Source: Planctomycetaceae bacterium (GTDB taxonomy: Bacteria; Planctomycetota; Phycisphaerae; Phycisphaerales; SM1A02). Taken from it: 11,291 nucleotides of DNA. Both the position numbers and the translations under genes were made by a program. Each line of letters opens with the position of its first letter. Position 1 is the stretch's first letter. Below, one piece after another: positions 1 through 7,015 of this stretch. Below the pieces are notes generated by a model. That model saw only the letters and a list, made by a program, of their open reading frames with translations. It did not search any database and was not told the origin of the DNA. The DNA lies in the NCBI GenBank assembly GCA_002684315.1, contig NYVB01000145.1, positions 1 to 11,291 of the forward strand. Direction: 5' to 3'.

Positions 1-453
1 CAGATGATCAAGCGAACCGGTCGGTTCGGACCGTTCATCGCCAGCCCGAACTACCCCGACACCCAGTTCGTTCTGAACATCGACAAGAAGGGCGGCCTGA
101 AGCTTCCCTCTCCCCCGCCCTACGAGACCGAACTGACCTGCCCCAAGTGCGAGGAGCGCCCGATGTACCTCCGCGAAGGCGCGCGTGGCCCCTGGCTCGG
201 CTGCAGCGGATTTCCCAAATGCAGAGGTCGCATGGGCTGGGCGAAGCTTGAAGAGGACGAACGCAAGACACTTGAACTCGCGCTCAAGAACCACCTGAAG
301 CAACACCCCATGCCGGTGATCACCCGCATGGACGACACCCCGATCGAAGCGGGCACGCCCATCGGCGATCTGCTGGTGCCCGGCGGCGTCGCAGTGCTTT
401 CACTCCACCCCGACGCCGGCAAGGAAGAGGAAGTCAGCTCCGCGGCGAGCTGA
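1..453 (+). CDS. topA: DNA topoisomerase I, C-terminal part (5' end outside window)
   Basis: The reading frame is open from base 1 (CAG, then an internal ATG at 4), so this is the last ~150 residues of a longer protein. It matches the zinc-ribbon tail of bacterial type IA topoisomerase I, which relaxes negatively supercoiled DNA; the tail contacts single-stranded DNA and RNA polymerase in known members. One complete ribbon is visible: CPKC (Cys codons at 139 and 148), then PWLGCSGFPKC (Cys at 202 and 220). Just before it, codons from base 4 read IKRTGRFGPFIASPNYP, which is the second half of an earlier ribbon, but the two Cys positions of the usual ACSxYPxC pattern are Ser and Thr. After the ribbon come a charged helix-like stretch and an acidic tail ending EEEVSSAAS. 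The catalytic domain lies upstream and cannot be assessed. Convergent with the MFS gene, with a hairpin between. Confidence 0.88.
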   Translation, partial: QMIKRTGRFGPFIASPNYPDTQFVLNIDKKGGLKLPSPPPYETELTCPKCEERPMYLREGARGPWLGCSGFPKCRGRMGWAKLEEDERKTLELALKNHLKQHPMPVITRMDDTPIEAGTPIGDLLVPGGVAVLSLHPDAGKEEEVSSAAS

Positions 454-472
454 CCCCCACCATCGACATCCC

Positions 473-524
473 AACATGAAGACGGCGCCGCATTCATTCG
501 AATGCGGCGCCGTCATGTCATGTT
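473..524. terminator. Strong bidirectional hairpin between topA and the MFS gene
   Basis: A perfect 14-bp inverted repeat (481-494 with 501-514, loop CATTCG at 495-500) is followed by a further 7-bp match, AACATGA (473-479) with TCATGTT (518-524), across a small internal loop. It lies in the 91-bp gap between two convergent stop codons, as expected for a terminator serving both genes. There is no long T tract on either side, so it may act as a transcript-end stabiliser or work with Rho rather than as a classical intrinsic terminator. Confidence 0.75.
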
Positions 525-544
525 CCAGAACGATCGGGGCCTGC

Positions 545-1966
545 TCAGTCGGTGTCCTGCCCGAATGCGGAGGACTTGTCGGAATCGTCGGTGAAGGCCA
601 CCACGACGATGACCGCCGCAAGCGCTCCGACGATGGCAAGCGTCCACCAGATCGCCGGGTAGCTCATGCCATCCTCGAAGAACGGTACGCCCATGCCTTC
701 AAGGGCCGACCGCCAGCTCACCGCCAGCCCACCAAGCTCTTGAAGTTCTTCTGGTCGCGCTTCGAGACTGGTGGCCGAACCCACCTGATCCAACCATCCG
801 TTGAAGAAACCGGAGAGGATCGGACCCACTCCGAGAATCGCGATGCCGAAGGCGGTCTGGGCGGAGTGCCTGGCTTCCTTGGGTGCGGCACGATCGATGA
901 AGATGAAGGCTGCCGCGAAGAAGAAGGCGAAGCAGAAGCCATGCAGCGCGATTCCGATGAAGGCGAGTTCCTTGGGGCCGCTGGTGGCCCAGGCGAAGTC
1001 CGCGAATCGAAGGAAGTAGGCGATGGCACCGATCGTGATCACGAGCCTGAAACCGATCCCCTTGAGGAACCATCCCAGCACCGCGAGGACGAAGATCTCG
1101 ACGATCTGCCCCACGCTCATCACCGCACCGACTTCACCCTTGGCGAATCCGATGGTTTCAAGCCACGGTCCGGTACGGACGAAATACACGTTGTGGATCA
1201 TCGAGATGAGCAGCGCGGCCAGCGTCAGAACGAAGACTCCGCGGTATTTCAGCAGACCGAACGCCTCCAGAAACGCCAGAGGATGCTTGCTGCTGCGCGT
1301 CGGTCTCGTTCGAGGCAGGAACAGCATCGAGTACATCCCATATGCCAGTGAGATCACTCCGGAGACGATCAATGAATTGGCGATCAAGGTCGTCGCATCA
1401 GGCTTGGGTGAGCCCGCGAAGAACCAGGGCATCCAGGTCAGGGAGATGTTGCTCTGGAGATACAGAAGCCCGAAGAGCGTGCTGGCCACGATCCAGCCGA
1501 TCGTGCCCCAGACACGGACCCGGGGGAACGCGTTTTCAGGATCGGACAGATTCGCGAAACAGATCGAATTGGTCAGAGCGATCGTCGGCATGTAGCAGAT
1601 CGAGTATCCGATCGAAAGCAGCATGAACGGGAAGAAGTCGGTGACATAGGCCAGTCCGATGTTCAAAAGCCCGCCGATCAGGAGAAGAATGCCGAGTGCG
1701 ATCTCGGCGTTCATGAACCGGTCGGCGATCTGGCCCGCGATGAAGGGCGCCGTGATGGCCCCCGAAGCCGCCGCGACGCCGAGGATCCAACCGACATCCG
1801 CACCACTGAATCCGAGCCCGCCGTCGTCCACGGTCGCCATGAGATAGATCGCCAGAACCGGCAACCAGACACCCCAGACGGCATACTGAAGGAACATCAT
1901 GATCCCGAGGCGGATCTTGGGTCCACCGTTGTCTGAAAGTTGCGTGGTGCTGTCTGCGGTCGTCAT
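545..1966 (-). CDS. MFS transporter, nucleoside:H+ symporter-like
   Basis: A 473-residue inner-membrane protein with about 12 hydrophobic segments, the usual size for the major facilitator superfamily. The N-terminus (residues 17-45, KIRLGIMMFLQYAVWGVW) and the LGFSGADVGWILG stretch resemble the nucleoside:H+ symporter family (NupG/XapB-like). GQIADRF at 78-84 is the short loop 2-3 MFS signature, and a basic central loop (PRTRPTRSSK, ~218-227) separates the two six-helix halves. A soluble ~45-residue segment before the last helix (about 392-437) is longer than usual. The frame stays open far upstream (to 2329), but the start at 1966 is chosen because GGAGA lies 7 nt before it, the predicted protein begins just ahead of TM1, and an earlier start would overlap ispG on the other strand. 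Substrate is not provable from sequence; a nucleoside or sugar is a guess. Divergent from ispG. Confidence 0.82.
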   Translation of the reverse strand: MTTADSTTQLSDNGGPKIRLGIMMFLQYAVWGVWLPVLAIYLMATVDDGGLGFSGADVGWILGVAAASGAITAPFIAGQIADRFMNAEIALGILLLIGGLLNIGLAYVTDFFPFMLLSIGYSICYMPTIALTNSICFANLSDPENAFPRVRVWGTIGWIVASTLFGLLYLQSNISLTWMPWFFAGSPKPDATTLIANSLIVSGVISLAYGMYSMLFLPRTRPTRSSKHPLAFLEAFGLLKYRGVFVLTLAALLISMIHNVYFVRTGPWLETIGFAKGEVGAVMSVGQIVEIFVLAVLGWFLKGIGFRLVITIGAIAYFLRFADFAWATSGPKELAFIGIALHGFCFAFFFAAAFIFIDRAAPKEARHSAQTAFGIAILGVGPILSGFFNGWLDQVGSATSLEARPEELQELGGLAVSWRSALEGMGVPFFEDGMSYPAIWWTLAIVGALAAVIVVVAFTDDSDKSSAFGQDTD

Positions 1967-1973
1967 CAGTGAG

Positions 1974-1978
1974 TCTCC
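1974..1978 (-). promoter_or_regulatory. Shine-Dalgarno site of the MFS gene
   Basis: On the minus strand GGAGA is followed by CTCACTG and then ATG at 1966. The 7-nt spacing is ideal and decides the start within a long open frame. A possible -10 (TAGCAT, 2036-2031) lies about 65 nt upstream but has no clear -35. Confidence 0.7.
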
Positions 1979-2090
1979 GGGGTCGTTCAGAACGTGCCTT
2001 GGCAGGGAAACCAGGTCGAGTGTTTCAGAAATGCTAACGACCAGATGACGTTCCATGCATGATTTTGCGCCTGCAGAACGCAGATACACG

Positions 2091-2096
2091 TACAAT
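2091..2096 (+). promoter_or_regulatory. Putative -10 element of ispG, leaderless arrangement
   Basis: TACAAT differs from the sigma-70 consensus TATAAT by one base and ends 6 nt before the ATG at 2103, so the expected transcript start falls at or next to the start codon. No good -35 is found at 16-18 bp spacing. No Shine-Dalgarno sequence precedes the ATG. Confidence 0.5.
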
Positions 2097-2102
2097 GTTG
2101 AC

Positions 2103-3356
2103 ATGCAGAAAAGACGACAATGCCGCAAAGTCGCCATCGGAGATGATCGAGTCGGTCGCATCGCCATCGGTGGAGACGCGCCGGTCACGGTCCAGTCGAT
2201 GTGCTCGGTGTTCACCCATGACATCGATGCCTGTGTCGCTGAGATCAACAAACTCACGGATGCGGGTGCTGACATCGTGCGGGTCGCGGTGCCGGAACGC
2301 AAGGATACGGAAGCACTTGCCGAGATCATCGCCCAGACGAAGGTCCCGATCGTGGCCGACGTGCACTTTCACTACAAGCGTGCACTCGAGTCCGTCGAGG
2401 CGGGCGTCCACAAGATCAGACTGAACCCGGGCAACATCAGCGACCGTGACCAGGTGAACGACGTGATCGACGCCTGCAAGAATGCCGGTATCCCGATTCG
2501 TATCGGAGTGAACGAAGGCTCGATCATCGAGCGCAGAGACAAGCAGAAGCGCATGGAGGAACTCGGCGCCTACTTCGAGGGCCACCGTTCGGGCCACCTG
2601 CTCGCGATCATGATCGCGAAGCTCGAGGAATACCTGGACATCTTCCACGCACGTGATTTCCACGACGTCGTCATCAGCGCGAAATCGATGGACGCCACTC
2701 TCGTCATCGATGCCTACACGGAAATCGCGAATCGCTTCGAGTACCCATTGCATCTCGGGGTCACCCATGCAGGGACCAGGGAGACCGGTTCGGTTCGATC
2801 GATCGCGGCACTGGGCACCCTGCTGGCCAATGGAATCGGCGACACGATCAGAATCTCCTACGCAAGTGATCCGGTCTACGAAGTCGAAGACGGCGTCGAA
2901 CTTCTCTGTGCCTTGAACAAACGTGAACGAACCGGCATCGAACTGATCGCCTGTCCCACCTGTGGACGGATCCAGGTCGATCTGTTCACGCTCGTGGAAG
3001 AGGTCAAGAAGACCCTGGATCGTGAAATCTCGATGCCGATGAAGGTCGCCGTCATGGGATGCGTGGTCAACGGACCGGGAGAGGCGGAAGGTGCCGACGT
3101 GGCCGTGTTCGCCGGCAACAAGCGAGGCATCATCTACGTGCAGGGCGAGCGCGTCGCCAATGTCAAGGAAGAGGAGATCCTTGAGAGCCTCCTGGCCGAA
3201 TGCAAACGTTTCGAGGCCAAGGTCAACCGAGGAGAGGCGAAACTGGGGCAGAAGAACGTTGAAATCGTTCCTCCCGCACCGATCGGCGAGCTTGGCTCGG
3301 GCGCCGAGAAGATCGCCTCCGGAGATGTCGAACAGATCACGATCGGCAAGAGTTGA
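2103..3356 (+). CDS. ispG: 4-hydroxy-3-methylbut-2-en-1-yl diphosphate synthase (HMB-PP synthase)
   Basis: IspG (GcpE) converts the cyclic diphosphate MEcPP to HMB-PP, the penultimate MEP-pathway step, using a [4Fe-4S] cluster in the cytoplasm. The N-terminal TIM-barrel part shows PVTVQSM (27-33), DIVRVAVPE (57-65), VADVHFHY (84-91) and IRLNPGNI (105-112). The C-terminal cluster domain has ACPTCGR (Cys284, Cys287) and MGCVVNGPGEAEG (Cys320, Glu327), the same three Cys plus one Glu that bind the cluster in known IspG. At 417 residues it is ~45 longer than the E. coli enzyme; some of the extra lies after the cluster domain, ending in a charged tail. The frame opens at 2055, giving 16 more residues, but 2103 is preferred because homology begins just after it and the -10 hexamer lies inside the longer version. 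A pseudopilin-like gene follows 122 bp downstream with its own RBS and possible promoter. Confidence 0.95.
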   Translation: MQKRRQCRKVAIGDDRVGRIAIGGDAPVTVQSMCSVFTHDIDACVAEINKLTDAGADIVRVAVPERKDTEALAEIIAQTKVPIVADVHFHYKRALESVEAGVHKIRLNPGNISDRDQVNDVIDACKNAGIPIRIGVNEGSIIERRDKQKRMEELGAYFEGHRSGHLLAIMIAKLEEYLDIFHARDFHDVVISAKSMDATLVIDAYTEIANRFEYPLHLGVTHAGTRETGSVRSIAALGTLLANGIGDTIRISYASDPVYEVEDGVELLCALNKRERTGIELIACPTCGRIQVDLFTLVEEVKKTLDREISMPMKVAVMGCVVNGPGEAEGADVAVFAGNKRGIIYVQGERVANVKEEEILESLLAECKRFEAKVNRGEAKLGQKNVEIVPPAPIGELGSGAEKIASGDVEQITIGKS

Positions 3357-3357
3357 C

Positions 3358-3388
3358 CGGTCATTCGACCGACAAGAGGCGCTTTTGT
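3358..3388 (+). terminator. Weak tandem hairpins after ispG
   Basis: Immediately after the ispG stop, CGGTC (3358-3362) pairs with GACCG (3367-3371) around ATTC. Adjacent to it, ACAAGAG (3372-3378) pairs with CTTTTGT (3382-3388) around GCG, with one G-U pair. A short T run is inside the second arm rather than after it, so termination is only plausible. It would separate ispG from the downstream gene. Confidence 0.3.
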
Positions 3389-3430
3389 GGAATCCATGAC
3401 CCTCTGGCATCAGAATGACGACAAGATCCG

Positions 3431-3469
3431 TATAGAATGATGGACTGATTCATCCAACGACCACAGGAG
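3431..3469 (+). promoter_or_regulatory. Possible -10 and clear RBS of the pseudopilin-like gene
   Basis: TATAGAAT at 3431-3438 contains two overlapping -10-like hexamers (TATAGA, TAGAAT), without a recognisable -35. AGGAG at 3465-3469 lies 9 nt before the ATG at 3479 and fixes that start. The roughly 35-40 nt leader contrasts with the leaderless-looking starts elsewhere in the window. Confidence 0.5.
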
Positions 3470-3478
3470 AGCGCGAAG

Positions 3479-4498
3479 ATGCCCCACCCACACCAGAGTC
3501 AACGATCAAGTCAAGGGTTCACGATCGTTGAACTGCTGGCGGTGATCGGTGCGATCTCGCTGCTGCTGGCCGTTCTACTCGTCGGCCTTCAAAGCGCCTC
3601 AAGGGCTGCCAAGAACACACGATCGATGAGCAACCTTCGCCAGGTCTTCATCGGTTGGAGCACCTACTCGAGCACCTATGACGACAGACTTCTTCCCGGT
3701 TACCTGTCGGAAGGCGTTCAAGAATACTGGCGAGTCAAATACAACAGCCCTGCAGGGTCCAGACTCGACTCATCGGTGGCGACGACGTACCCCTGGCGTT
3801 TGCTCCCCTTTCTCGACAATCAGATCGAGCCGCTCTACGGCTACCTCGAGGACTCGAGAGCGCTTGAAAATTCCTACGCCAATGAAAACGATCCCGGCCA
3901 CCAGGAAGCCCTTCAAGTGATCAGCGAAGTTCCGGAATTCGGATACAACGCTTACTATCTCGGAGGCTGGTGGCAGATGAACGGTGGCTCCGCGCATCTG
4001 ATCTTCGGAGACACGCCCGCAGACATCAAAGTCGGCAACGACGTGCGCACGGTCAAGGGACGACTGGTCGCCCTGACAGCGGGAAGCATCCGACAACCGG
4101 AACGCCAGATCGCATTCACCTGCTCGACCCTTCGACAGCCGGGCGTCTACATTCGCGAAGAGAACATCCCAAACGGTGCACCCTGGGTGGTGCCCTCCCG
4201 GCTGTGCGAAACGACCATCTGGGAGGAATACGGCGGAAACAGAATCAACGTGTCGACCATCGCACAGTCCGCCGGTGAAGGCATGGAAGTGTTCGTGGAA
4301 GAAGCCGTCCCCTTGAGACGTTACGGAATCACGGTGCCTTCACTGACCTGCGACGGTGCGACCTCGCAGATCAGCCTCCCCGACATGCTCAACATGGACC
4401 GCTGGACTTCCGTGGCGATGGAGGCCGTGGAGTCACCACGAACCTTCACCCACGAATGTGATCCGGTCTCGAACAATGGCGAGTTCGGTCTCGATTGA
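3479..4498 (+). CDS. Type II secretion/type IV pilin-like protein with prepilin N-terminus
   Basis: A 339-residue protein opening with a class III prepilin signal: a short polar leader, then G13|F14 followed by TIVELLAVIGAI, with the conserved Glu at position +5 of the mature protein (E18) and one hydrophobic helix to about residue 37. A prepilin peptidase would cut after G13 and N-methylate F14. The next segment, SNLRQVFIGWSTYSSTYDDRLLP (from ~51), is the pattern of large pseudopilin-like proteins that are numerous in planctomycetes. The remainder is a soluble domain with four Cys (215, 243, 291, 327), all in the C-terminal part, which could form disulfides outside the inner membrane. I do not recognise a catalytic motif. 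It stands alone: no secretion ATPase, prepilin peptidase or other pilin gene is in the window, so a role as a minor pilin or periplasmic accessory is inference. Confidence 0.8.
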   Translation: MPHPHQSQRSSQGFTIVELLAVIGAISLLLAVLLVGLQSASRAAKNTRSMSNLRQVFIGWSTYSSTYDDRLLPGYLSEGVQEYWRVKYNSPAGSRLDSSVATTYPWRLLPFLDNQIEPLYGYLEDSRALENSYANENDPGHQEALQVISEVPEFGYNAYYLGGWWQMNGGSAHLIFGDTPADIKVGNDVRTVKGRLVALTAGSIRQPERQIAFTCSTLRQPGVYIREENIPNGAPWVVPSRLCETTIWEEYGGNRINVSTIAQSAGEGMEVFVEEAVPLRRYGITVPSLTCDGATSQISLPDMLNMDRWTSVAMEAVESPRTFTHECDPVSNNGEFGLD

Positions 4499-4536
4499 CC
4501 CAGGCGCTCCTGCTTCAACGGGTCACGATTTCTTTT
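4496..4536 (+). terminator. Probable intrinsic terminator of the pseudopilin-like gene
   Basis: TGACCC (4496-4501, starting in the stop codon) pairs perfectly with GGGTCA (4520-4525). The enclosed segment can form a small inner hairpin from AGG and CCT around CGCT. The T-rich tract ATTTCTTTT follows at 4528-4536. It lies between convergent genes and points toward the phosphatase gene end. Confidence 0.5.
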
Positions 4537-4567
4537 CAAGAGGACGAGAAGACGCGAGCGTCGCCAT

Positions 4568-6232
4568 TCACATGTCGTGCGTGACGCTCATAATGGTGAC
4601 ATCGTCCTGCCATGATCGACCACCCGCGAAGACTTCCAACGCGGCATACAAGCGCTTGACGTCCTCCTGCTCGTCGGAGGAACCTTCGAGGGCCTTGAAC
4701 ACTCGCTCGAACTCGAACATGTTGCCATCAGGCCCCTGTTGTTCGGCCAGACCGTCGGTGAAGATGACCATTCGATCCCCCGGATTGAACTCGACGGACT
4801 CATCCATGTAGGGGTAATCGTCTTCCACTCCGATCGGAGGGCCACCGTCGATCTCGACCCGTTCGATGGTCCCATCGACTCGCACGATGACGCAGTATCC
4901 GTGGCCTGAATCGACGCAGTGCGCCTTGTTGTCTTCAAGATCGAAGATCACCGTCCAGAGCGTGATGAATTCGCCGGCATCGGTCACCCGCATGATGGCG
5001 TTATTGGATCGGCGGATCATTTCCGAGAGATCACCATCCCGCTCCGATTCCGCGACCACTCGTGCTTGAAGTGCGGACATCAGAAGACCTGCGGCAGCGC
5101 CTTTGCCGGTGACATCGCCCAGGAAGACCATCGGCCTGCCGGATGAATCCTGACAGGCACAGACCAGATCTCCCGAGACGATCGTGCCGGGAACCACATC
5201 CAGTTGCCATTTGATTCCGCACATGGAACCGGTTTCCGGAGGCGACATTCTCTTTTGAACCATGTGGGCGGCCTCGAGCTCCTGAACCAGACGAGCTTGA
5301 GCGCTCTGAAGATCGAGTCGCTGAAGATTCGCGAACGCCAGGCCGCAGAGTCGACCGATGGCCGAACAAAAGGCGGCCGCATCGGAACTGTCTGAACCGC
5401 TGACCGAACTGGCATCGAGGTAGAGATACGCCTGAATCACCTCACCCACCTTGACCGGCACGCACAAGGCCTCCTTGACCCCGGCACCAACGATCGAGAC
5501 CGCAGCCTGAATGTCAGGTTCATCCATCAGGCGAACGACCCGGCCGCGTGACGCGGCACTCAGAAGAGTGCGACTGATGGGGTCGCTTTCGGAACCATCC
5601 GTACTTCCAAGTCGGGTCTGTTCACCGATGATCGAGATCTCTTCGAATCCTCCCGAAACCGGCTCGAGCAGGAACGCCCGACCGAATTCGGTGCCGGCAA
5701 GCAGTGAACCGATCACGGCTTCGGCCATTGCCGAGACATCTTCGGTCTGCTGGATGGAGGCGGCGGAATCCATCAGAAGCCCGAGTCGCTGCGATGCGAG
5801 AAGCTCAAGTTCCGAATCAGGGACCGCGGCCAGAGAATCCGGCTGGATGGTTCCACTGTCATCGTTGGAGAAGATCGTCGAGCGTTCCTGAGCGTCCCCC
5901 TTGACTCTGATCAGATAAGGTCGAACCACCACTCGTTCGCCTGCTTCAAGGCTCACCGGTCGATTGGAGTCGATGGCAACACCACCGATTTCCGTTCCGT
6001 GCCTCGAACCGAGATCCTCGATGAACCATGAGCCGCCATGTCGAAAGATCCGGGCATGCCGGCGCGAAACCGAGGGGGATGTCAGTTGAATCTGCGCTTC
6101 GACGGCTCGCCCGATCAGATACTCATCCTGCTCGAGCATGACCGTCTTGTTCATGCCATCGCCGGTGATGGCGATCTCAAGACCGGGATCAGGGCTGTCG
6201 GTCGAAGCATCATCGTTGTTCAATTCGTTCAT
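4568..6232 (-). CDS. FHA-GAF-PP2C (SpoIIE/RsbU-type) serine/threonine phosphatase
   Basis: A 554-residue cytoplasmic signalling protein with three modules. Residues ~18-112 are an FHA domain (phosphothreonine-peptide binding): LIGRAVEAQIQL, SRRHARI (56-62) and LGSRHGT (74-80), the last with His where Asn is common. Residues ~145-305 look like a GAF-type sensor, linked by a helix (305-330) typical of dimeric signalling proteins. Residues ~340-550 are the PP2C phosphatase: SGDL (353-356), GDVTGKG (372-378), FTDGLAE (491-497) and QDDVTI (542-547) keep the metal-binding Asp residues, so it should be active. Such enzymes dephosphorylate anti-sigma-factor antagonists or related phosphoproteins. The frame opens at 6376, but that lies inside the exbB-like gene; ATG 6232 is chosen because the FHA domain starts soon after. 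An AAGGA sequence is 11 nt upstream, rather far. It follows the exbB-like gene by 67 bp on the same strand, probably in one transcript. The phosphorylated partner is not in the window. Confidence 0.88.
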   Translation of the reverse strand: MNELNNDDASTDSPDPGLEIAITGDGMNKTVMLEQDEYLIGRAVEAQIQLTSPSVSRRHARIFRHGGSWFIEDLGSRHGTEIGGVAIDSNRPVSLEAGERVVVRPYLIRVKGDAQERSTIFSNDDSGTIQPDSLAAVPDSELELLASQRLGLLMDSAASIQQTEDVSAMAEAVIGSLLAGTEFGRAFLLEPVSGGFEEISIIGEQTRLGSTDGSESDPISRTLLSAASRGRVVRLMDEPDIQAAVSIVGAGVKEALCVPVKVGEVIQAYLYLDASSVSGSDSSDAAAFCSAIGRLCGLAFANLQRLDLQSAQARLVQELEAAHMVQKRMSPPETGSMCGIKWQLDVVPGTIVSGDLVCACQDSSGRPMVFLGDVTGKGAAAGLLMSALQARVVAESERDGDLSEMIRRSNNAIMRVTDAGEFITLWTVIFDLEDNKAHCVDSGHGYCVIVRVDGTIERVEIDGGPPIGVEDDYPYMDESVEFNPGDRMVIFTDGLAEQQGPDGNMFEFERVFKALEGSSDEQEDVKRLYAALEVFAGGRSWQDDVTIMSVTHDM

Positions 6233-6299
6233 GAACTGACAGTTCCTTCCATGGCCGGTTGCGTGATCGAGCTGTGATGACGACAACGACGTGAAGGTG

Positions 6300-6926
6300 T
6301 CACGAGTCGGACTCGTTCCGACGAGCGAACTGCCCCCGAGCGGCGGCGGCCATCGCTTCGAAGCGCCCCAGAGCACGTTCGACCTGACCTCGACATGCCG
6401 TGTAGGGAACCAGCGCCAGCAAGGCCACCACGAGGCCCAGAGCGGTGGTGATCAGGGCTTCCGCGATCCCGCCCGAAATGTCACGCGGATCGGTGATCGT
6501 CTCCTGAGCCCCGAGAAGTTCGAAACTCCTGATGATGCCGAGGACGGTACCGAGAATCCCAAGCATCGGTGCTGCCGTGATGATCGTCGAAAAGACGAGC
6601 ATGTAGCGTTCGATCCGAGGCCGAGCCTGTTCAACCACCTCGATGCTGATGCTTTCGGCATCGCCACCTTCGGCGAGACGATCGGCGAGCTCGCCGAATG
6701 GTGAACCATCATCCCGGGAGATGCTTCTGACCTCGTCGGCATCACCACGCCGCAGGGCCTTCATCAGCCCTTCGAAGCGACCGTTGATCGAAGCGTTGAT
6801 GCGCCACCAGAACACACCTCGCTCGAAGGACAATGCGATCGAGATGATGCTCATCAGGAGAAGTGGCCACACGACCACGCCTCCTCGGTCGATCAGTTCT
6901 CCAAGTCTTTCGAACAATTCTGCCAT
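6300..6926 (-). CDS. MotA/TolQ/ExbB-family proton channel protein
   Basis: A 208-residue inner-membrane protein with the three-helix layout of the ExbB/TolQ/MotA family: TM1 at ~15-35, a cytoplasmic loop ~40-105 containing RGDADEVRSI, TM2 at ~108-134 with APMLGILGTVLGIIRSF (119-135), and TM3 at ~152-177 with GGIAEALITTALGLVVALLALVPY. These TM2/TM3 motifs are the family hallmark. Members form a pentamer around an ExbD/TolR/MotB dimer and use the proton-motive force to do work at the envelope. No ExbD/TolR-like gene is adjacent: the next gene downstream is the FHA-GAF-PP2C phosphatase. Start at 6926 is supported by a -10-like hexamer 6 nt before it and by TM1 position; there is no Shine-Dalgarno site. 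A 6-bp inverted repeat (6302-6307 with 6311-6316) sits at the stop codon. Whether it is ExbB, TolQ or an orphan cannot be decided here. Confidence 0.87.
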   Translation of the reverse strand: MAELFERLGELIDRGGVVVWPLLLMSIISIALSFERGVFWWRINASINGRFEGLMKALRRGDADEVRSISRDDGSPFGELADRLAEGGDAESISIEVVEQARPRIERYMLVFSTIITAAPMLGILGTVLGIIRSFELLGAQETITDPRDISGGIAEALITTALGLVVALLALVPYTACRGQVERALGRFEAMAAAARGQFARRNESDS

Positions 6927-6932
6927 GCGACA

Positions 6933-6938
6933 ACTATA
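6933..6938 (-). promoter_or_regulatory. Putative -10 element of the exbB-like gene
   Basis: On the minus strand TATAGT is followed by TGTCGC and then ATG at 6926. The 6-nt spacing is the same as at ispG and predicts a leaderless mRNA. No consensus -35 is seen. Confidence 0.5.
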
Positions 6939-7001
6939 GGGATTCGACGCAGTTCGTGAGGGATGGGACCCGCATGTGATGCTTCTTTCGTGTCAAGCCA
7001 T

Positions 7002-7007
7002 TATCAT
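7002..7007 (+). promoter_or_regulatory. Putative -10 element of ispA
   Basis: TATCAT ends 8 nt before the ispA ATG at 7016 and no Shine-Dalgarno sequence intervenes. With the exbB-like promoter on the other strand it fills the 89-bp divergent gap (6927-7015). No convincing -35 at 16-18 bp. Confidence 0.45.
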
Positions 7008-7015
7008 GCCCTGAG

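Noticed and set aside
476..1351. Long open frame on the plus strand opposite the MFS gene (291 codons).
   Set aside because: Its translation is charged and low in structure, with no family resemblance, and it begins inside the topA/MFS hairpin. It is the usual antisense shadow of a GC-rich gene.
2055..2102. Earlier in-frame ATG for ispG, adding 16 residues.
   Set aside because: No RBS, no homology in the extra residues, and the -10-like hexamer would lie within the coding sequence.
2098..2103. Perfect TTGACA overlapping the ispG start codon.
   Set aside because: No -10-like hexamer at 16-18 bp downstream; it would place a promoter inside ispG. Probably chance.
2034..3410. 458-codon open frame antisense to ispG.
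   Set aside because: Fully covers a clear ispG. The translation is rich in Asp, Arg, Val and His as expected from the reverse of GC-biased codons, and no domain is recognisable.
6229..6252. Seven-codon minus-strand frame (ATG at 6252) whose TGA overlaps the phosphatase ATG as ATGA.
   Set aside because: Could be a coupling leader peptide, but it has no RBS and is short enough to arise by chance.
6302..6316. Perfect 6-bp inverted repeat at the exbB-like stop codon.
   Set aside because: Mostly inside coding sequence, short, with no T tract; too weak to call a terminator within a likely operon.
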